A stretch of DNA of 64,000 nt from positions 5,332,001 through 5,396,000 of the forward strand of contig OX442316.1 in NCBI GenBank assembly GCA_949358305.1, read 5' to 3'. Under the pieces are notes generated by a model. The model saw nothing but the letters and a program-made list of their open reading frames with translations, was not told the DNA's origin and made no database searches. The stretch's first letter is position 1; every line of letters begins with the position of its first letter. Positions 1-10,793 of this stretch are shown one piece after another. This stretch comes from Strigamia acuminata. Its lineage: Eukaryota > Arthropoda > Chilopoda > Geophilomorpha > Linotaeniidae. The position numbers were made by a program, and so were the translations under genes.

Positions 1-1
1 C

Positions 2-352
2 AACAAAGGCTGGAAATTGTGGCTAATGGCAGCAGCAATACCCACTGCTGGTTTCCTTCTTGGTTATTTGTTAGCATTCATTGCCAGGCAACCTGCAAAA
101 CAATGTAAAACTATTTCTCTTGAAACTGGGATGCAAAGTATCAGTTTGGCCGCAACAATTGTCGTAATCTCTTTTCCAGTAGAAATGCATGGTCAAATGA
201 CACCTCTTCTCACAATGTGTGGTGCTTACACAAACGTATTTCCCCTAATTTTGTTTACTATCTATCGAATTTGCTGTGGTATTATTAAGAGAAAATCTGC
301 AAAACCTGTGCAGACAGAAAATTCTGAGGAGATGTCCAATTTTATCTCATGA
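2..352 (+). CDS. SLC10-type cotransporter, 3' part of last exon (cut by window edge)
   Basis: The frame is open from base 2 to the TGA at 350-352 and encodes the C-terminal half of an SLC10 (sodium/bile acid symporter family) membrane protein. It carries the family's ETGMQ motif, whose Glu and Gln line a sodium site in known SLC10 structures. The upstream exons lie outside the window. It is nearly identical to the last exon of the copy at 21499-22777, including the tail ending MSNFIS, so the two form a subfamily separate from the others. Their 3' flanks are also duplicated. It is intact as far as visible. The substrate cannot be read from sequence. Confidence 0.9.
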   Translation, partial: NKGWKLWLMAAAIPTAGFLLGYLLAFIARQPAKQCKTISLETGMQSISLAATIVVISFPVEMHGQMTPLLTMCGAYTNVFPLILFTIYRICCGIIKRKSAKPVQTENSEEMSNFIS

Positions 353-1795
353 GCTTCTGTATCAGAATTCTTATTTCCTATTTTCTTCTCTTTCTTCGAA
401 TACTATTTTCTTTTCCTTGTTTGAATCACTCAATCAAGTACTGCAATACATCAAAACGTACGACACAGACATGGTCACAGAAACGCAGCCGTTTGATTGA
501 CTGCGTTTTAAATTGCGGGGGAGATGGGACGACTTTCTGTACGATTTAAAAAATTAACCTTGACGCATGAGCATTGAAAATATCTGGGAATAGTTGCCAA
601 ACGTTAGTTGCTTAGCAACCGTATTATTGTCACTACTCACAATAAAAAAACTGATTAAATTGTTAAATAAGCCTATAGAAAGAAATTGCAATATAAAAAA
701 AGCAATTTTACAGCATTATTTTATACTCCTCGTTATCGCCCAAGAGAGTGAAGACGCAAGAGAGCGCAAAATTAGAGATTTCGCAGCGGGAGTTTGGCTA
801 ACTTGTAAGGAGCCAGAACAAAGACCAGCTAGGGAGCTAGGCCGGGTTGGAGAAACCTAAGTTTGAACCACGAGTCGAAGCGGAAATTCTCCGCAGAGGA
901 ACGAATGCAACCGGCGATATGGCGCCCCGGCTGAATCTGGTTTTATTGTAGATTGGAACTCGCACAATACCGTCAGCTCAGGAGCAGGATCGGTCTTCAG
1001 ACGTCGTCGGAGCGGCAGGTGTTTGGTCTGCAGCTCTTCGTCTAGGAGGTCCGTCAGAGGATTCGTCGGATACGCCATCATACAAATCGGGATGAATCTT
1101 TGGGAGTCTCACAAATCACCGGTCAGAACAATGCATTTGAACAAAGCTATGATGACAGTGTGGTGAAGGTAGTGAATGTAGCAAAAAGTGTGTGCAATAA
1201 CGAAATATTACTTCAAAATCTACCCGGAAAATCGGCCAATGCGCCTGCATGTGTCTGGCACACTTCGTGCCTACCAACTGTGCTCATTAGGAGCTAGTCA
1301 TAGCAACCCCCTAATAATGCCAGTCTCGTTGCTATGAAATAAATACATAAATATTATTACATAATAATAACAATTTTTACCCAAATATCACGTGGATATT
1401 TGGGGTCTCAACAAATATGAATGGACCCCTCTTATTACAATGTGTGGTGCTTGTTTAACAGTATTTTATCATACTTTTGATTGCTATCTTTCGAGTTGGA
1501 AACTTTTTTATAACGAGAAAATCTGCTAATTCTGTGGAAATAGAAAAATATGAGATTCTGAACTAGAATTATTTCTGTAAATTTTCACGTGTATGTAAAT
1601 ATAGCTGCAACATTTATTTTATTGCATATGATTACAGTAAGCAGACCTTATTTTAACTTATGAGTTTATGTATGTTGTGTTGGCTTTATTTTTGTTTGCA
1701 TGCTAATTTAGCAGATTTTGTATCTGGTTTGCAGTTTCTTCAGTCGCCATGGACCAGATATTTTAATGTTATTTAATGTGATTAAATCATTTGAT
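353..1795. other. Intergenic block, duplicated at 22778-24250
   Basis: No intact gene was found. The block matches the region after the copy at 21499-22777 almost base for base. Both carry a GC-richer patch (about 730-1085 here, 23260-23605 there) with the same minus-strand frame of about 70 codons, and both carry a decayed SLC10 last-exon piece. A 10-bp perfect stem (CCCAAATATC/GATATTTGGG, 5-nt loop) at about 1380-1404 is present here and absent from the other copy. The GC-rich patch has a short inverted relative at about 19912-20060, so it may be a dispersed repeat. Confidence 0.6.
1421..1560 (+). pseudogene. Relic of SLC10 last-exon 3' end
   Basis: About 140 bp align with the end of the last exon at 180-330: the stretch coding QMTPLLTMCGA through the KSAKPV region is recognisable but frameshifted (the first bases read aatggacccctctt instead of aaatgacacctctt). 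No other exon of this copy remains. A sister relic is at 23884-24035, so the decay came before the segmental duplication. Confidence 0.75.
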
Positions 1796-2056
1796 GACAA
1801 AATGTTTTATTCATCAGAGAGAATGGCAAGCAGCAGCCGTTGCAATTGTTGACGAATTTTTTTTTCTTGTTTGACACCGATTCAACACATTTTCACGGAA
1901 ATGTTTTTGATTGGCTTGTCCTTTAAATTGCGGTGATCGTAATGCGTATGTGCAATCAAATTGTGCCACATTGTACTTTGTGTATCTCCAGCACACACAC
2001 TGTGAGTCTTGGTTTCCTTTGGTTTATTATTTAAAGTTTTAGTGCACTTTGCAATC
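1796..2056 (+). promoter_or_regulatory. Conserved upstream module of MLTLSE-type SLC10 genes
   Basis: About 250 bp before the start codon are conserved in front of the copies starting at 2057, 11044, 14224, 24531 and (interrupted) 18439. The module begins near a TTTTATTCATCAGAGAGA-like string and runs through CAAATCGTGCCACAT and TCCAGCACACAC to the ATG. It probably holds the core promoter and 5' UTR. No experimental element is recognised. Confidence 0.5.
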
Positions 2057-2782
2057 ATGTTGACGTTATCTGAAATTAACAACGCAACTGACCTTGCCGA
2101 TAACACAACTTCCTCGTCGGTTAAAGACGGGATCATAAGAACCTCATTTTATGTGTGCGTAATTTCGACTCAAATTCTCATCATGCTCGGCATGGGAGCA
2201 ATTATCACAATCAAGGTAGTTTTGTTGGTGTTGCAATTTTGGCAGTGTAAAAAATGTACTGCAGTGAAACAAAATGTCAAAATGATCCAATACATGTTTT
2301 TATTTTGTAGGAGATACTAGAACATTTTAAACGGCCTCTTTGTATAACTATAGCTCTCATATCACAATTTATTGCAATGCCCGCCTCGGCGTTTGGACTT
2401 ATCAATTTAGCACAGGTAAATTATTTTATTTGTTATACATTTTTTATGCCAATGACAGCATATCTTATAAATAGCTTCCGCCGACCATTGCATTTAGTGC
2501 CATGATATTGGCTACTTGTCCAGGAGGTTCAGCATCCAATCTCTTCACATATTTCTGTGATGGCGATGTTCCACTCAGGTACTTTCATCACCAACACCCT
2601 TTCCCACACTACCCGTAGACTAATTCAAATTTTTTTGCAGCATCATGTTGACAACTTTAGCGACAGTTTTAGCTTTTGGTTTGATGCCTTTCAACTTGTG
2701 GCTTTACACTCACCATTGGGAAGGTGGAGGTCAATTGAAAGCTCCTTATAAAGAAATAGCAATCACACTTGCTTGGATTTTG

Positions 2783-2997
2783 TGTTGTTTTATTGAATGT
2801 TATATTCCTGTCCGCCAGGTGTCTTTACCACCTGTGCACCTGTATTTGGCACTGACCAATCAGTGCCCTGTTTTGTATTTAGTGCTCCGCGCACTTTTAA
2901 ACATCTGTTTTAGATTAAAACCATCACTGTTAATATTTCACCAAAAAGCCAAGCGTCTCCATTTTTATGCCTCCAACATATTAGAACAAAAACTACA
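2783..2997 (+). repeat. Copia left LTR
   Basis: 215 bp beginning TGTTGTTTTATTG and ending AAAACTACA. I found no difference from the right LTR when reading both. Confidence 0.95.
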
Positions 2998-3027
2998 GGT
3001 TATGGGCCCAGCACGCTTCCACTGCGC
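2998..3027 (+). promoter_or_regulatory. Copia primer binding site for initiator tRNA-Met (internal half)
   Basis: The bases directly after the left LTR (GGTTATGGGCCCAGCACGCT and on to CACTGCGC) are complementary to the anticodon and D-arm part of eukaryotic initiator tRNA-Met (the segment ending CCCAUAACC). Copia-type elements are known to prime from a tRNA-iMet half-molecule cleaved in the anticodon stem and not from the CCA end. About 29 bases match the tRNA sequence as I recall it. Confidence 0.85.
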
Positions 3028-3118
3028 TTAAAAATCATCAAGTTTTGTACCGGAACATTCGAGGAAGTTAAAAACGAATTTAACACGAACATTCCACAAG
3101 AAACAGAACTAAGAAACG

Positions 3119-6100
3119 ATGGCGAACGGCGGCGGAAATTCAGCTCGAATCGAGGCGTTGGGAAAGGAAAACTTCGACACATGGAAGATCCAGATGGAAG
3201 CAATTTTGGATCAACGGGACCTACTCGTGCACGCGGAAGGTACGTCGAAACGACCAGAGACCATTGAAGGCAACGCGAAACGTATGAAGGAGATCGAGAC
3301 GTGGGAGAAAAGTGATCGAACAGCCAAAAATGACATTTTGCTAAACATAAAGCAATCTGAACTTCGAATGGCCAAAAATTGCAGCACCGCAAATGAATTG
3401 TGGAGGAAGTTGCATAGTGTGTACCAATCGAAAGGACCGGCAAGAAAAATCACGTTGTTAAAACGACTCGCGACACACAAGATGGCGGACGGAGAAAACG
3501 TGGAGAGTCACCTAAAAGAATTCTTCGAACTAGTAGACAAATTGCTAGACATGGATTTTAAAATGCCCGAAGATTTCACAACGATTCTACTGCTACTGAG
3601 TTTGCCAAATTCCTACGACAACTTTCGATGCGCAATAGAATCCCAAGATAAATTGCCATCGCTGGAAGTTTTGGAGGGAAAAATCAAAGACGAGTCGATC
3701 GCCCGCGGAAAAGGAAAAGAAGACGTGTCGGACGCCATGATGGCCAGAAAAACGTTCCAAAAACGTAAGCAACCAAAGAAATACGGCGACGAAAATTCGA
3801 ATTCGACCGAGAAGCCAGTTTTCAAATACAAGTGTCACGGTTGCGGAAAAATTGGCCACAAAATCGCCGATTGCCGAAGTAAAAGCAAGAAGGAAAGCGC
3901 ATCAAGAGCCGAGAAATCCAAGTACGAATTATTTTTCTGCGAGCAAATCGAGACAGCGCTGATAAGCGAGACGTCACGACCGAAAAATTGGTGTTTGGAC
4001 AGCGGCGCCAGCTCCCACATGTGCTCGAACGATTCAACATTTTCGACGATCGAATTCCTGAAAAACCAAAAACTGAATTTGGCCAGCAAAGCGAGTACAA
4101 AAATCGACGGAAAAGGAACCGCGAAAATTGTCGTCAACACCGGGAACGGAAATGTGAAGCTGGATTTGGCGGAAACTCTTTTGGTGCGAGATCTACGAAC
4201 GAATTTGATGTCGGTCGGGAAGATCACAGAACGGGGACACAAGGTGATTTTCGATGATAAGTCAGCAGAAGTGATAAATCCGAAGGGAGAAATCGTATTC
4301 ACCGCCGAAAAAAGGAACGGACTGTATTACATCGTCGACGAGACCGAGGATGCTGCGACTGCAGCGGAAATCGAAGTCGGAACCGGATCAAAACCTGCAA
4401 AACCCGCAAGTACGAAAATACAAGAATGGCACAAAAGACTTGGGCACCTGAACGAGTCAAGTCTGAAAATACTAAACGAAAAGGCGGACGGAATGAATTT
4501 GGAAAAGGACGCCAAGCTGCCAACTTGTGAAACTTGCATCGAGGGGAAGCACGCAAGTACGAAATTTCCTGACTCCACGTCAAAAAGCGAAAAACTGCTG
4601 GAACTTGTACACTCGGACGTTTGCGGACCAATGCCAACAAAGTCCATGAACGGATCAAGATACTTCGTGACCTTCACCGACGACAAATCGAGGTGGTGCA
4701 AGGTGTATTTTCTGAAGCACAAAAGCGAAGTTTTCGAGGCATTCAAGTCATTTAAAACGTTTTGCGAGAGGGAAACTGGTTGCGCACTAAAAGTTTTACG
4801 ATCGGACAACGGGAAGGAATATGTAAATAAGAAATTCGACGCATACTTACAAGAAAACGGCATAAAGCGCCAAACCAGCGTCGAACGAACCCCGGAACAA
4901 AATGGCGTCTCGGAAAGAATGAATAGAACTTTGATCGAGATGGCACGATGCATGTTACTGCAAGCAAAATTGCCTAACTCATATTGGGCGGAAGCAATCA
5001 ACACTGCATGCCACATCCGAAATAAATGCCCGACTAGAAGTTTGGAAAATGAAATCCCGCATCAAGTCTGGACCGGAAGAAAACCGAATGTCGACTATTT
5101 TCGAGTTTTTGGAAGCAGAGTCTTCGCGTTGGACAAGAAACCGAACAAGGGGAAGTTCGAACCGAAGTCAAAAGAATGTATTCTCATCGGATATTGGGAC
5201 GGATCGAAGGCGTATCGCTTGTGGTCAAAAAGCGAAAACAAAATTATAAAAAGTCGCGATGTGAAATTTGTCGAAAAATCGGAAAATGAAACGAATGAAG
5301 AATGTGAAGAAAACGATAATAACAATAATTTTAATGACATTCTCACCGATTGCAGAACAGATCAAATCGAGAATGGAACCGAAATTTCCGAGGACGAAGT
5401 CGAGAGCGCAGGCGAGAACGAGCCCGATAATGAGGACGAGAGAGAGACGCAACACGAAGAAGCCGAACCTCGTCAGAATGAAAACGCGCAAATAATTCCA
5501 CGACGATCCTCGAGAACGCCAAAACCTTACCCAAATCGAAATGGGGACCCACCCAGAAAGAAATACACCAGAAAGAATCCGACAACAACTAATGAAGTTT
5601 TGGACGAAATTGCACAGATAGCAATTCTCGACGATCCAACGACAGCGGCCGAAGCTTTGAATGGAAACGACCCACAAGAATGGATGAAAGCGATGAAGGA
5701 AGAGTACGACGCTTTAATCGAAAACGAAACGTGGGAGGAGTGCGACCGACCAAAAAATAGAAACGTAATCGGATGTAGATGGGTCCTCCGCACGAAATTT
5801 GAAGCAGACGGGTCAATCGAACGCAGAAAGGCCAGACTGGTCGCCAAAGGATATGCACAGCAGCCAGGCATCGATTACTTTGAAACCTACGCGCCCGTCG
5901 CACGACCGGGATCAATTCGAATGATGATGGCAATCGCAGCCGAGTTGGGATTGACCGTACACCAAATGGACGCGATAACGGCATATTTGAACGGCGAAAT
6001 CGAAGAGGAAATTTTTATGGAATTCCCCGAATATTTGGAATTTATTGCTGGAATAAAAATCAAGAAAGGAAAAGTCTGCCGGATGAAAAAGGCGTTATAC

Positions 6101-7219
6101 GGATTGAAGCAGTCGGGTCGCCAGTGGTACAAAAAACTGGACGAGAAGTTGCAAAAGCACGGACTGAAGCCAACAAACGCAGACCCATGCGTGTATTACC
6201 AAATGAATGGAGAAGTCATCACGCTCGTCGCAATCTACGTGGATGATTTTATCATCGCAACGAACTGCAAAAGAAACTTGGAGAAATTAAAATCGAACCT
6301 GAAGAGCGAGTTCAAAATGAAGGATTTAGGACAAATTCACTACTGCTTGGGAATCGAGTTTAAACAGGACGAAAAGACGAAATCAATCACGATGGCGCAG
6401 AAAAAATACGTTAAGGACATACTGAATCGTTTCGGAATGCAAGACTGCTCGAAAAACACAACTCCACTCGACGCAAATCAGAAATTGCAGAAAAACAAGA
6501 AAAAGGAGGATGGGACCGACGAAGAGCTACTGGATCCAGAGAAGTTCCCGTACCAAAGTTTAATCGGATCACTCATGTACCTCGCCGTTTGCACTCGACC
6601 CGATATTTCCTACACCGTCAGCGCATTAAGTCAATATAATACGTGCTTCACCGGAACTCATTGGACAGCAGCAAAACGCGTCCTAAGATATTTGAAGCAC
6701 TCATCGAATCTCGGGCTAAAATTCGAAAAGACCGGAAAAGACTTAGTCGGCTACACGGATGCAGATTGGGGAGCAAACTTGGACGACCGTCGCTCGTACA
6801 CCGGCTACTGCTTTAAACTCGCGAACGCGACAATATGCTGGGAAGCAAGAAAGCAGAAGACCGTCGCAACCTCGTCGACCGAAGCAGAATATATGGCGTT
6901 GGCCGACGCGTCAAAAGAAGCAATCTACTTGCGAAACTTCCTAGACGAAATTAAATACATCAACAAGAAGAAAGAAACGACCCTCATTTATAGCGATAAT
7001 CAGGGGGCACACAAATTGGTGCGAAACCCAATTTTTCATTCCAGAACCAAGCACATCGACATTCGCCACCATTTTGTTCGAGAAACATGTGAGCGGGGAG
7101 ATATCGACATAGAATTCCTGGAGAGTGAGAAGATGGTCGCCGATGTGTTGACCAAGGGGCTTTTTAAGCCAAAACACGAAGAATTGATCGCCCAATTTGG
7201 ATTGAAGGAAATTGTTTAA
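3119..7219 (+). CDS. Copia gag-pol polyprotein
   Basis: A 1366-aa single frame. Visible parts in order: Gag with a CX2CX4HX4C zinc knuckle (Cys239, Cys242, His247, Cys252); aspartic protease DSGAS (Asp294); integrase zinc binding HHCC (His438, His443, Cys470, Cys473) and catalytic Asp500, Asp563, Glu599; reverse transcriptase with YVDD at 1040-1043; RNase H with YTDADWG near 1212 and SSTEAEYMAL. All catalytic residues I looked for are present and there are no stops or frameshifts. No envelope frame is present. The start ATG at 3119 lies 121 bp after the LTR. Codon use is GC-richer than the host genes. Confidence 0.97.
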   Translation: MANGGGNSARIEALGKENFDTWKIQMEAILDQRDLLVHAEGTSKRPETIEGNAKRMKEIETWEKSDRTAKNDILLNIKQSELRMAKNCSTANELWRKLHSVYQSKGPARKITLLKRLATHKMADGENVESHLKEFFELVDKLLDMDFKMPEDFTTILLLLSLPNSYDNFRCAIESQDKLPSLEVLEGKIKDESIARGKGKEDVSDAMMARKTFQKRKQPKKYGDENSNSTEKPVFKYKCHGCGKIGHKIADCRSKSKKESASRAEKSKYELFFCEQIETALISETSRPKNWCLDSGASSHMCSNDSTFSTIEFLKNQKLNLASKASTKIDGKGTAKIVVNTGNGNVKLDLAETLLVRDLRTNLMSVGKITERGHKVIFDDKSAEVINPKGEIVFTAEKRNGLYYIVDETEDAATAAEIEVGTGSKPAKPASTKIQEWHKRLGHLNESSLKILNEKADGMNLEKDAKLPTCETCIEGKHASTKFPDSTSKSEKLLELVHSDVCGPMPTKSMNGSRYFVTFTDDKSRWCKVYFLKHKSEVFEAFKSFKTFCERETGCALKVLRSDNGKEYVNKKFDAYLQENGIKRQTSVERTPEQNGVSERMNRTLIEMARCMLLQAKLPNSYWAEAINTACHIRNKCPTRSLENEIPHQVWTGRKPNVDYFRVFGSRVFALDKKPNKGKFEPKSKECILIGYWDGSKAYRLWSKSENKIIKSRDVKFVEKSENETNEECEENDNNNNFNDILTDCRTDQIENGTEISEDEVESAGENEPDNEDERETQHEEAEPRQNENAQIIPRRSSRTPKPYPNRNGDPPRKKYTRKNPTTTNEVLDEIAQIAILDDPTTAAEALNGNDPQEWMKAMKEEYDALIENETWEECDRPKNRNVIGCRWVLRTKFEADGSIERRKARLVAKGYAQQPGIDYFETYAPVARPGSIRMMMAIAAELGLTVHQMDAITAYLNGEIEEEIFMEFPEYLEFIAGIKIKKGKVCRMKKALYGLKQSGRQWYKKLDEKLQKHGLKPTNADPCVYYQMNGEVITLVAIYVDDFIIATNCKRNLEKLKSNLKSEFKMKDLGQIHYCLGIEFKQDEKTKSITMAQKKYVKDILNRFGMQDCSKNTTPLDANQKLQKNKKKEDGTDEELLDPEKFPYQSLIGSLMYLAVCTRPDISYTVSALSQYNTCFTGTHWTAAKRVLRYLKHSSNLGLKFEKTGKDLVGYTDADWGANLDDRRSYTGYCFKLANATICWEARKQKTVATSSTEAEYMALADASKEAIYLRNFLDEIKYINKKKETTLIYSDNQGAHKLVRNPIFHSRTKHIDIRHHFVRETCERGDIDIEFLESEKMVADVLTKGLFKPKHEELIAQFGLKEIV

Positions 7220-7341
7220 GAAATATTGTTTTTAATATTTTGAATTGTTTGTGAATGAATACTTTAATGTTTAAATGTCTAAATTGCTTAAGAAAAATGT
7301 TTTGAATTTTGAAATGTAGGAATATTGCCATTCAGGGGAAG

Positions 7342-7556
7342 TGTTGTTTTATTGAATGTTATATTCCTGTCCGCCAGGTGTCTTTACCACCTGTGCACCT
7401 GTATTTGGCACTGACCAATCAGTGCCCTGTTTTGTATTTAGTGCTCCGCGCACTTTTAAACATCTGTTTTAGATTAAAACCATCACTGTTAATATTTCAC
7501 CAAAAAGCCAAGCGTCTCCATTTTTATGCCTCCAACATATTAGAACAAAAACTACA
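7342..7556 (+). repeat. Copia right LTR
   Basis: 215 bp matching the left LTR, preceded by the purine run CAGGGGAAG and followed by the second TTTTG target copy. Confidence 0.95.
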
Positions 7557-8130
7557 TTTTGGTACCTTTAATGTTTGGAATGATTGCAAAAGAGTTTGCA
7601 CCAAAGTTGGCCAACATAATAAATCGAGTAAATCAAAATTGACATTTTATTAATAATTTTTTTTTCTAATTTTTCTTTATTTTAAAAAATTACGTTTTCA
7701 GGTCGGTTCCATCTTAGGGTTGTTATTGATATTTACAGCGAATATATTACAATATGTTATGCATAGAGAAGCATTCCACAAGGGATGGAAATTGTGGCTG
7801 ATAGCTGCAGCAATACCAAGTGCTGGGTGCCTTTTTGGTTACGTGTTAGCGTTTCTAGGAAGACAACCCCCCAAACAGCGTAAAACCATTTCACTTGAAA
7901 CTGGAATGCAGAGTGTGAGTTTGGCCCAAATCATCGTAGTAACTTCTTTTCCAAGACATATGCACGGACAAATGACACCTTTCCTTACAATGAGTGGTGT
8001 GTACGTTAACGCAGCTGCCATTACGCTCGCTGTTATCTTACGAATAGCACGCGTTTTTCGTAATACTATTTTCGCTAAAAAGAGTTCTGTTATTCAAAAA
8101 TCTGATGAAAACGACAGCTTTATTGCATAA

Positions 8131-9506
8131 ATTTCTAGATTATTTTATACTGCATACGGACGACAAACCACAGTTCAAATAACTCTGTAGATGTAGACCA
8201 ATCCAGTTTAGTTTCTACATCAATTTTATTAGATTTCCTAAGCGCATGGGTGTTTTTTCTCTGTAGCTTTACGAACACAATAGTTAATGATGAAATAGCA
8301 ATGACAAGTTGTTTTTTAAAAAAAAAAAAAAATTTATTCTTTTATTCGACCAGATGTCCATAAACACTTTCCTTTATGTGGCAAAAATTAATAACATCCT
8401 TCCATTTATTGTGATAAAGATATTATGTTGCTGAAAATACGAATGTGTTGCAAGAACGACTGGAGAGAACTATTTTTATTTAATAACAATACTGTTACGT
8501 CTTTGGATATTTTACTCGTAGGGCGCGATGGACGTTCCGATACGATGCATCACTCGTAACGTACATGGACGTTTTATGGACACGGGACTTTGGCGGGAAT
8601 GTTTGAATAATTCCCACAGATATACGCGTTATAGTTGATTAAACACCGTATCGTTATTTATTATGTCGTGTGCTTTACATTTCGTCATTACAAGAGAGGT
8701 AACCAAGGTAAGAACGAAAAACAACGTTACAAATACAATCGTCACTTAACAATAACATTTCGTTTCTTTCAAAACTATACACTCACATTTATTTCACAGT
8801 TTGAAATAAAATTGATTCAAAAATCTAAAAAGGAAAGCAATTTTACAAGACTATTTTGTAAAATAATAATGAATAAAATACTAGTTTCGGGTAGTAATAT
8901 GCAACGAATATATTTCCTATACGAGTATGTGCTTACGTTATTTTGCTTTCGAGCATTAATATTGATGGGTCTAGAAGTATTTTTTTTAGAATTGTGTATT
9001 AGACGCATCCAAAAGCAAAGCGGCGCACGATCTAGAGGAAGTTCACTATGCAAAACATAGTTTTCTGATTGCAAAATGTAAGTATTGTTGCTATATTTAA
9101 GGTTTAAAAAAATCCTTGAAATAATTCTCTTTTTTATTTTCATAGGCATGTTTAACACTTAACAGTAGGCAATGCGTCGCAATATATCCGGTTGTTTCAC
9201 GTTTCACGTTGCGAAAATGAAATGTAAAATGTTTCTTTCACAGAAGTTTGTCCAAAATGAAACAAAAGCATTTTTAGTTTATATTTCAGTCTGTCAGTTC
9301 TAAAATTATCCTATTGCTTGGACCTAGTAAAATGATAATTATACCGTATAACATCCTCAAATAATTACTATTTTTAGGACTAACATTTAGATTTTAATCT
9401 GTTACGTTTAGAACAACATTCATTTTCTGCACTAAGTTATTGGCAATTTACCAAAGGTTAATTTTCTTCAGACATGGTCTAAATGTTAAAGCTGTTGAAA
9501 AGAATA
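8131..9506. other. Intergenic 3' flank shared by MLTLSE-type genes
   Basis: No gene seen. The stretch is AT-rich and is repeated with variation after the copies ending at 12320, 15486, 25790 and 30217 (markers: TTTATTCGACCAGATGT, ACACTTAACAGTAGGCAATG). Here it is enlarged by a solo LTR and some further unmatched sequence between about 8410 and 8785. The frame at 8635-9060 reads through this repeat and has no family resemblance. Confidence 0.6.
8493..8731. mobile_element. Solo LTR, 239 bp
   Basis: Starts TGTTACGTC and ends ACGTTACA (TG..CA), flanked by a direct AATAC at 8488-8492 and 8732-8736. A TG..CA body with a 5-bp target duplication and no internal genes is the signature of an LTR left by recombination. 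It lies in the 3' flank of the copia-disrupted gene and is absent from the equivalent flank of the other copies. Confidence 0.7.
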
Positions 9507-10144
9507 ATGAATAATACTCGCGAAAACGGTTTCGGTCGCAATTGTCGCTATTCAGGTAATACATTTGAAGTTAATCTGCCATAAGGTTGTCTTACGACCG
9601 ATTTAAAGCAATTTAAGAGTTACTCACTGCCACATGATGCACAAATACTAATTGATTCTCATTTATAATCATAATACCAGTAATTAATTATTTTGTTTCC
9701 ATATTAGGATATACTCGATCAATTTAAACGCCTGATTTGTATATTTATTGCCTTCGTGTCACAGTTTGTTGCAATGCCACTGTCTGCTTTTGGACTTGTA
9801 AATTTAGCACAAGTAAGCCAAGTGGAATTGAATTGTTTCTCGTTTCTTATATTAACATAGTAATGTTTCAAACAGTTTCTATCAACTATTGCACTTGGCG
9901 CCACGATATTAGCCACCAATCTCTTCACTTATTACTATGATGGCGATGTTCCACTCAGGTATTTCTATCTACATTTTCACCAACAACACAAAAATTTCAC
10001 TTTATTTGCAGTATAATGTTGACAACCATGTCAACGGTTTTAGCCACTGCTTTTATGCCTCTTAACTTGTGGCTTTATACTCGACAGTTGGAAGGTGGAG
10101 ATCAATTGAAAGTTCCTTACAAAAGCATTGCAAGCACACTTGCA
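9507..10144 (+). pseudogene. SLC10-type pseudogene, MNNTSE subfamily
   Basis: Exon 1 (9507-9555) has lost about 95 internal bases. Exon 2 (9708-9812) is complete. Exon 3 (9876-9958) carries a 21-base deletion that removes the CPGG motif. Exon 4 (10012 to about 10144) stops after the codons for IASTLA, and exon 5 is absent. The same exon 4 breakpoint and the sequence after it recur at about 27446, so this pseudogene and the one at 26705 share an older truncated ancestor. It cannot make a transporter. Confidence 0.88.
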
Positions 10145-10793
10145 ATTGACGAGTTATTCAAGAAGGTTAGGAGTCCAATGCTGAACTGGAATCTCAAGTT
10201 AATCTAGGAAATATGGTTGGATTTCTAGAGTAACAATGTTGAAATGTTTCATGATCAGGTTTTGGATTTAGATTGAGCATTTTCCTCATTTTACAGGAAG
10301 TGTCATTTCTCATGATACTGTGTCGTCATGACAACGCCAACACCAGCATGACCTGTTCCGTGAAACAAATGGGCAACTTCCTGAGTCAATTACATAACAT
10401 ATAACATTCAAAATATGTAAAGGAGTTTCCTTTTTAATGGTAGTGAATTTTGGAATTACTACACACCAAAGTCGCTCTTATAAAATCTTCAGAAAATACC
10501 AAGATTGGTTTGTGATAATTGATTGAATTCTAGACTAAATTCTAATTATTAACTGACTGTGATTACCGTAATCAAATGCATTCAAATCAAAGAGCAGTCA
10601 AATAAATCGCAAAATAAACTTGTGACGGGCACTACACTTGGAATTCTTGCAGCCGAACATCCAATTTTACTGATTTTGTATAAGGCTAAGTGCTTTTATT
10701 CTCGTTCTACAGAAGATGGCGCTGCAATCTTGGCAACATCACAATTAATCATGCATACATTCAAATTAGCATGGAGTAGAAACACTCCAATAA
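10145..10793. other. Intergenic, repeat shared with 21030-21400 and 27446-27955
   Basis: No gene seen. Strings such as GATTGAGCATTTTCCTC, TTTACAGGAAGTGTC and CACACCAAAGTCGCTC recur in the other two stretches, showing that this spacer was duplicated along with the genes. Confidence 0.5.

Larger units (their letters stand above)
2783..7556 (+). mobile_element. Complete Ty1/copia LTR retrotransposon
   Basis: A 4774-bp element with two 215-bp LTRs that read identically, a 5-bp target duplication (TTTTG), an initiator-tRNA primer site just after the left LTR, one long uninterrupted gag-pol frame and a purine tract (about 7333-7341) just before the right LTR. The paralogous genes supply the empty site (GATTTTGGTACC), which fixes the ends exactly. 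Identical LTRs plus an intact frame indicate a very recent insertion. The protease, integrase, RT, RNase H order is that of copia and not of gypsy. Confidence 0.97.
2057..8130 (+). pseudogene. SLC10-type gene disrupted by a copia element in exon 4
   Basis: Exons: 2057-2215, 2311-2415, 2475-2578, 2641-2782 continuing at 7562-7627, and 7702-8130. Every splice site and the reading frame are intact except that a complete copia retrotransposon (2783-7556) sits inside exon 4, flanked by a TTTTG duplication (2778-2782 and 7557-7561). Without it the protein would match its 334-aa neighbours: Asn-rich N-terminus, TCPGGSASN in the third exon, MLTTLATVLAFG, ETGMQSVSLA, C-terminus ending NDSFIA. The insertion puts stop codons in the middle of the protein, so it is very likely null unless the element is spliced out, for which I see no evidence. 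Confidence 0.93.

Noticed and set aside
857-1081. Minus-strand frame repeated at 23360-23647
   Set aside because: Its presence in both blocks comes from the segmental duplication, not from selection on a protein; no known domain is seen. Kept only as a possible repeat.
4327-5016. Long minus-strand frame opposite the copia gag-pol
   Set aside because: It lies wholly antisense to a proven polyprotein and has no family features; it is a mirror of codon bias.
8635-9060. 141-codon + strand frame in an SLC10 flank
   Set aside because: The equivalent flanks of other copies do not keep it open.
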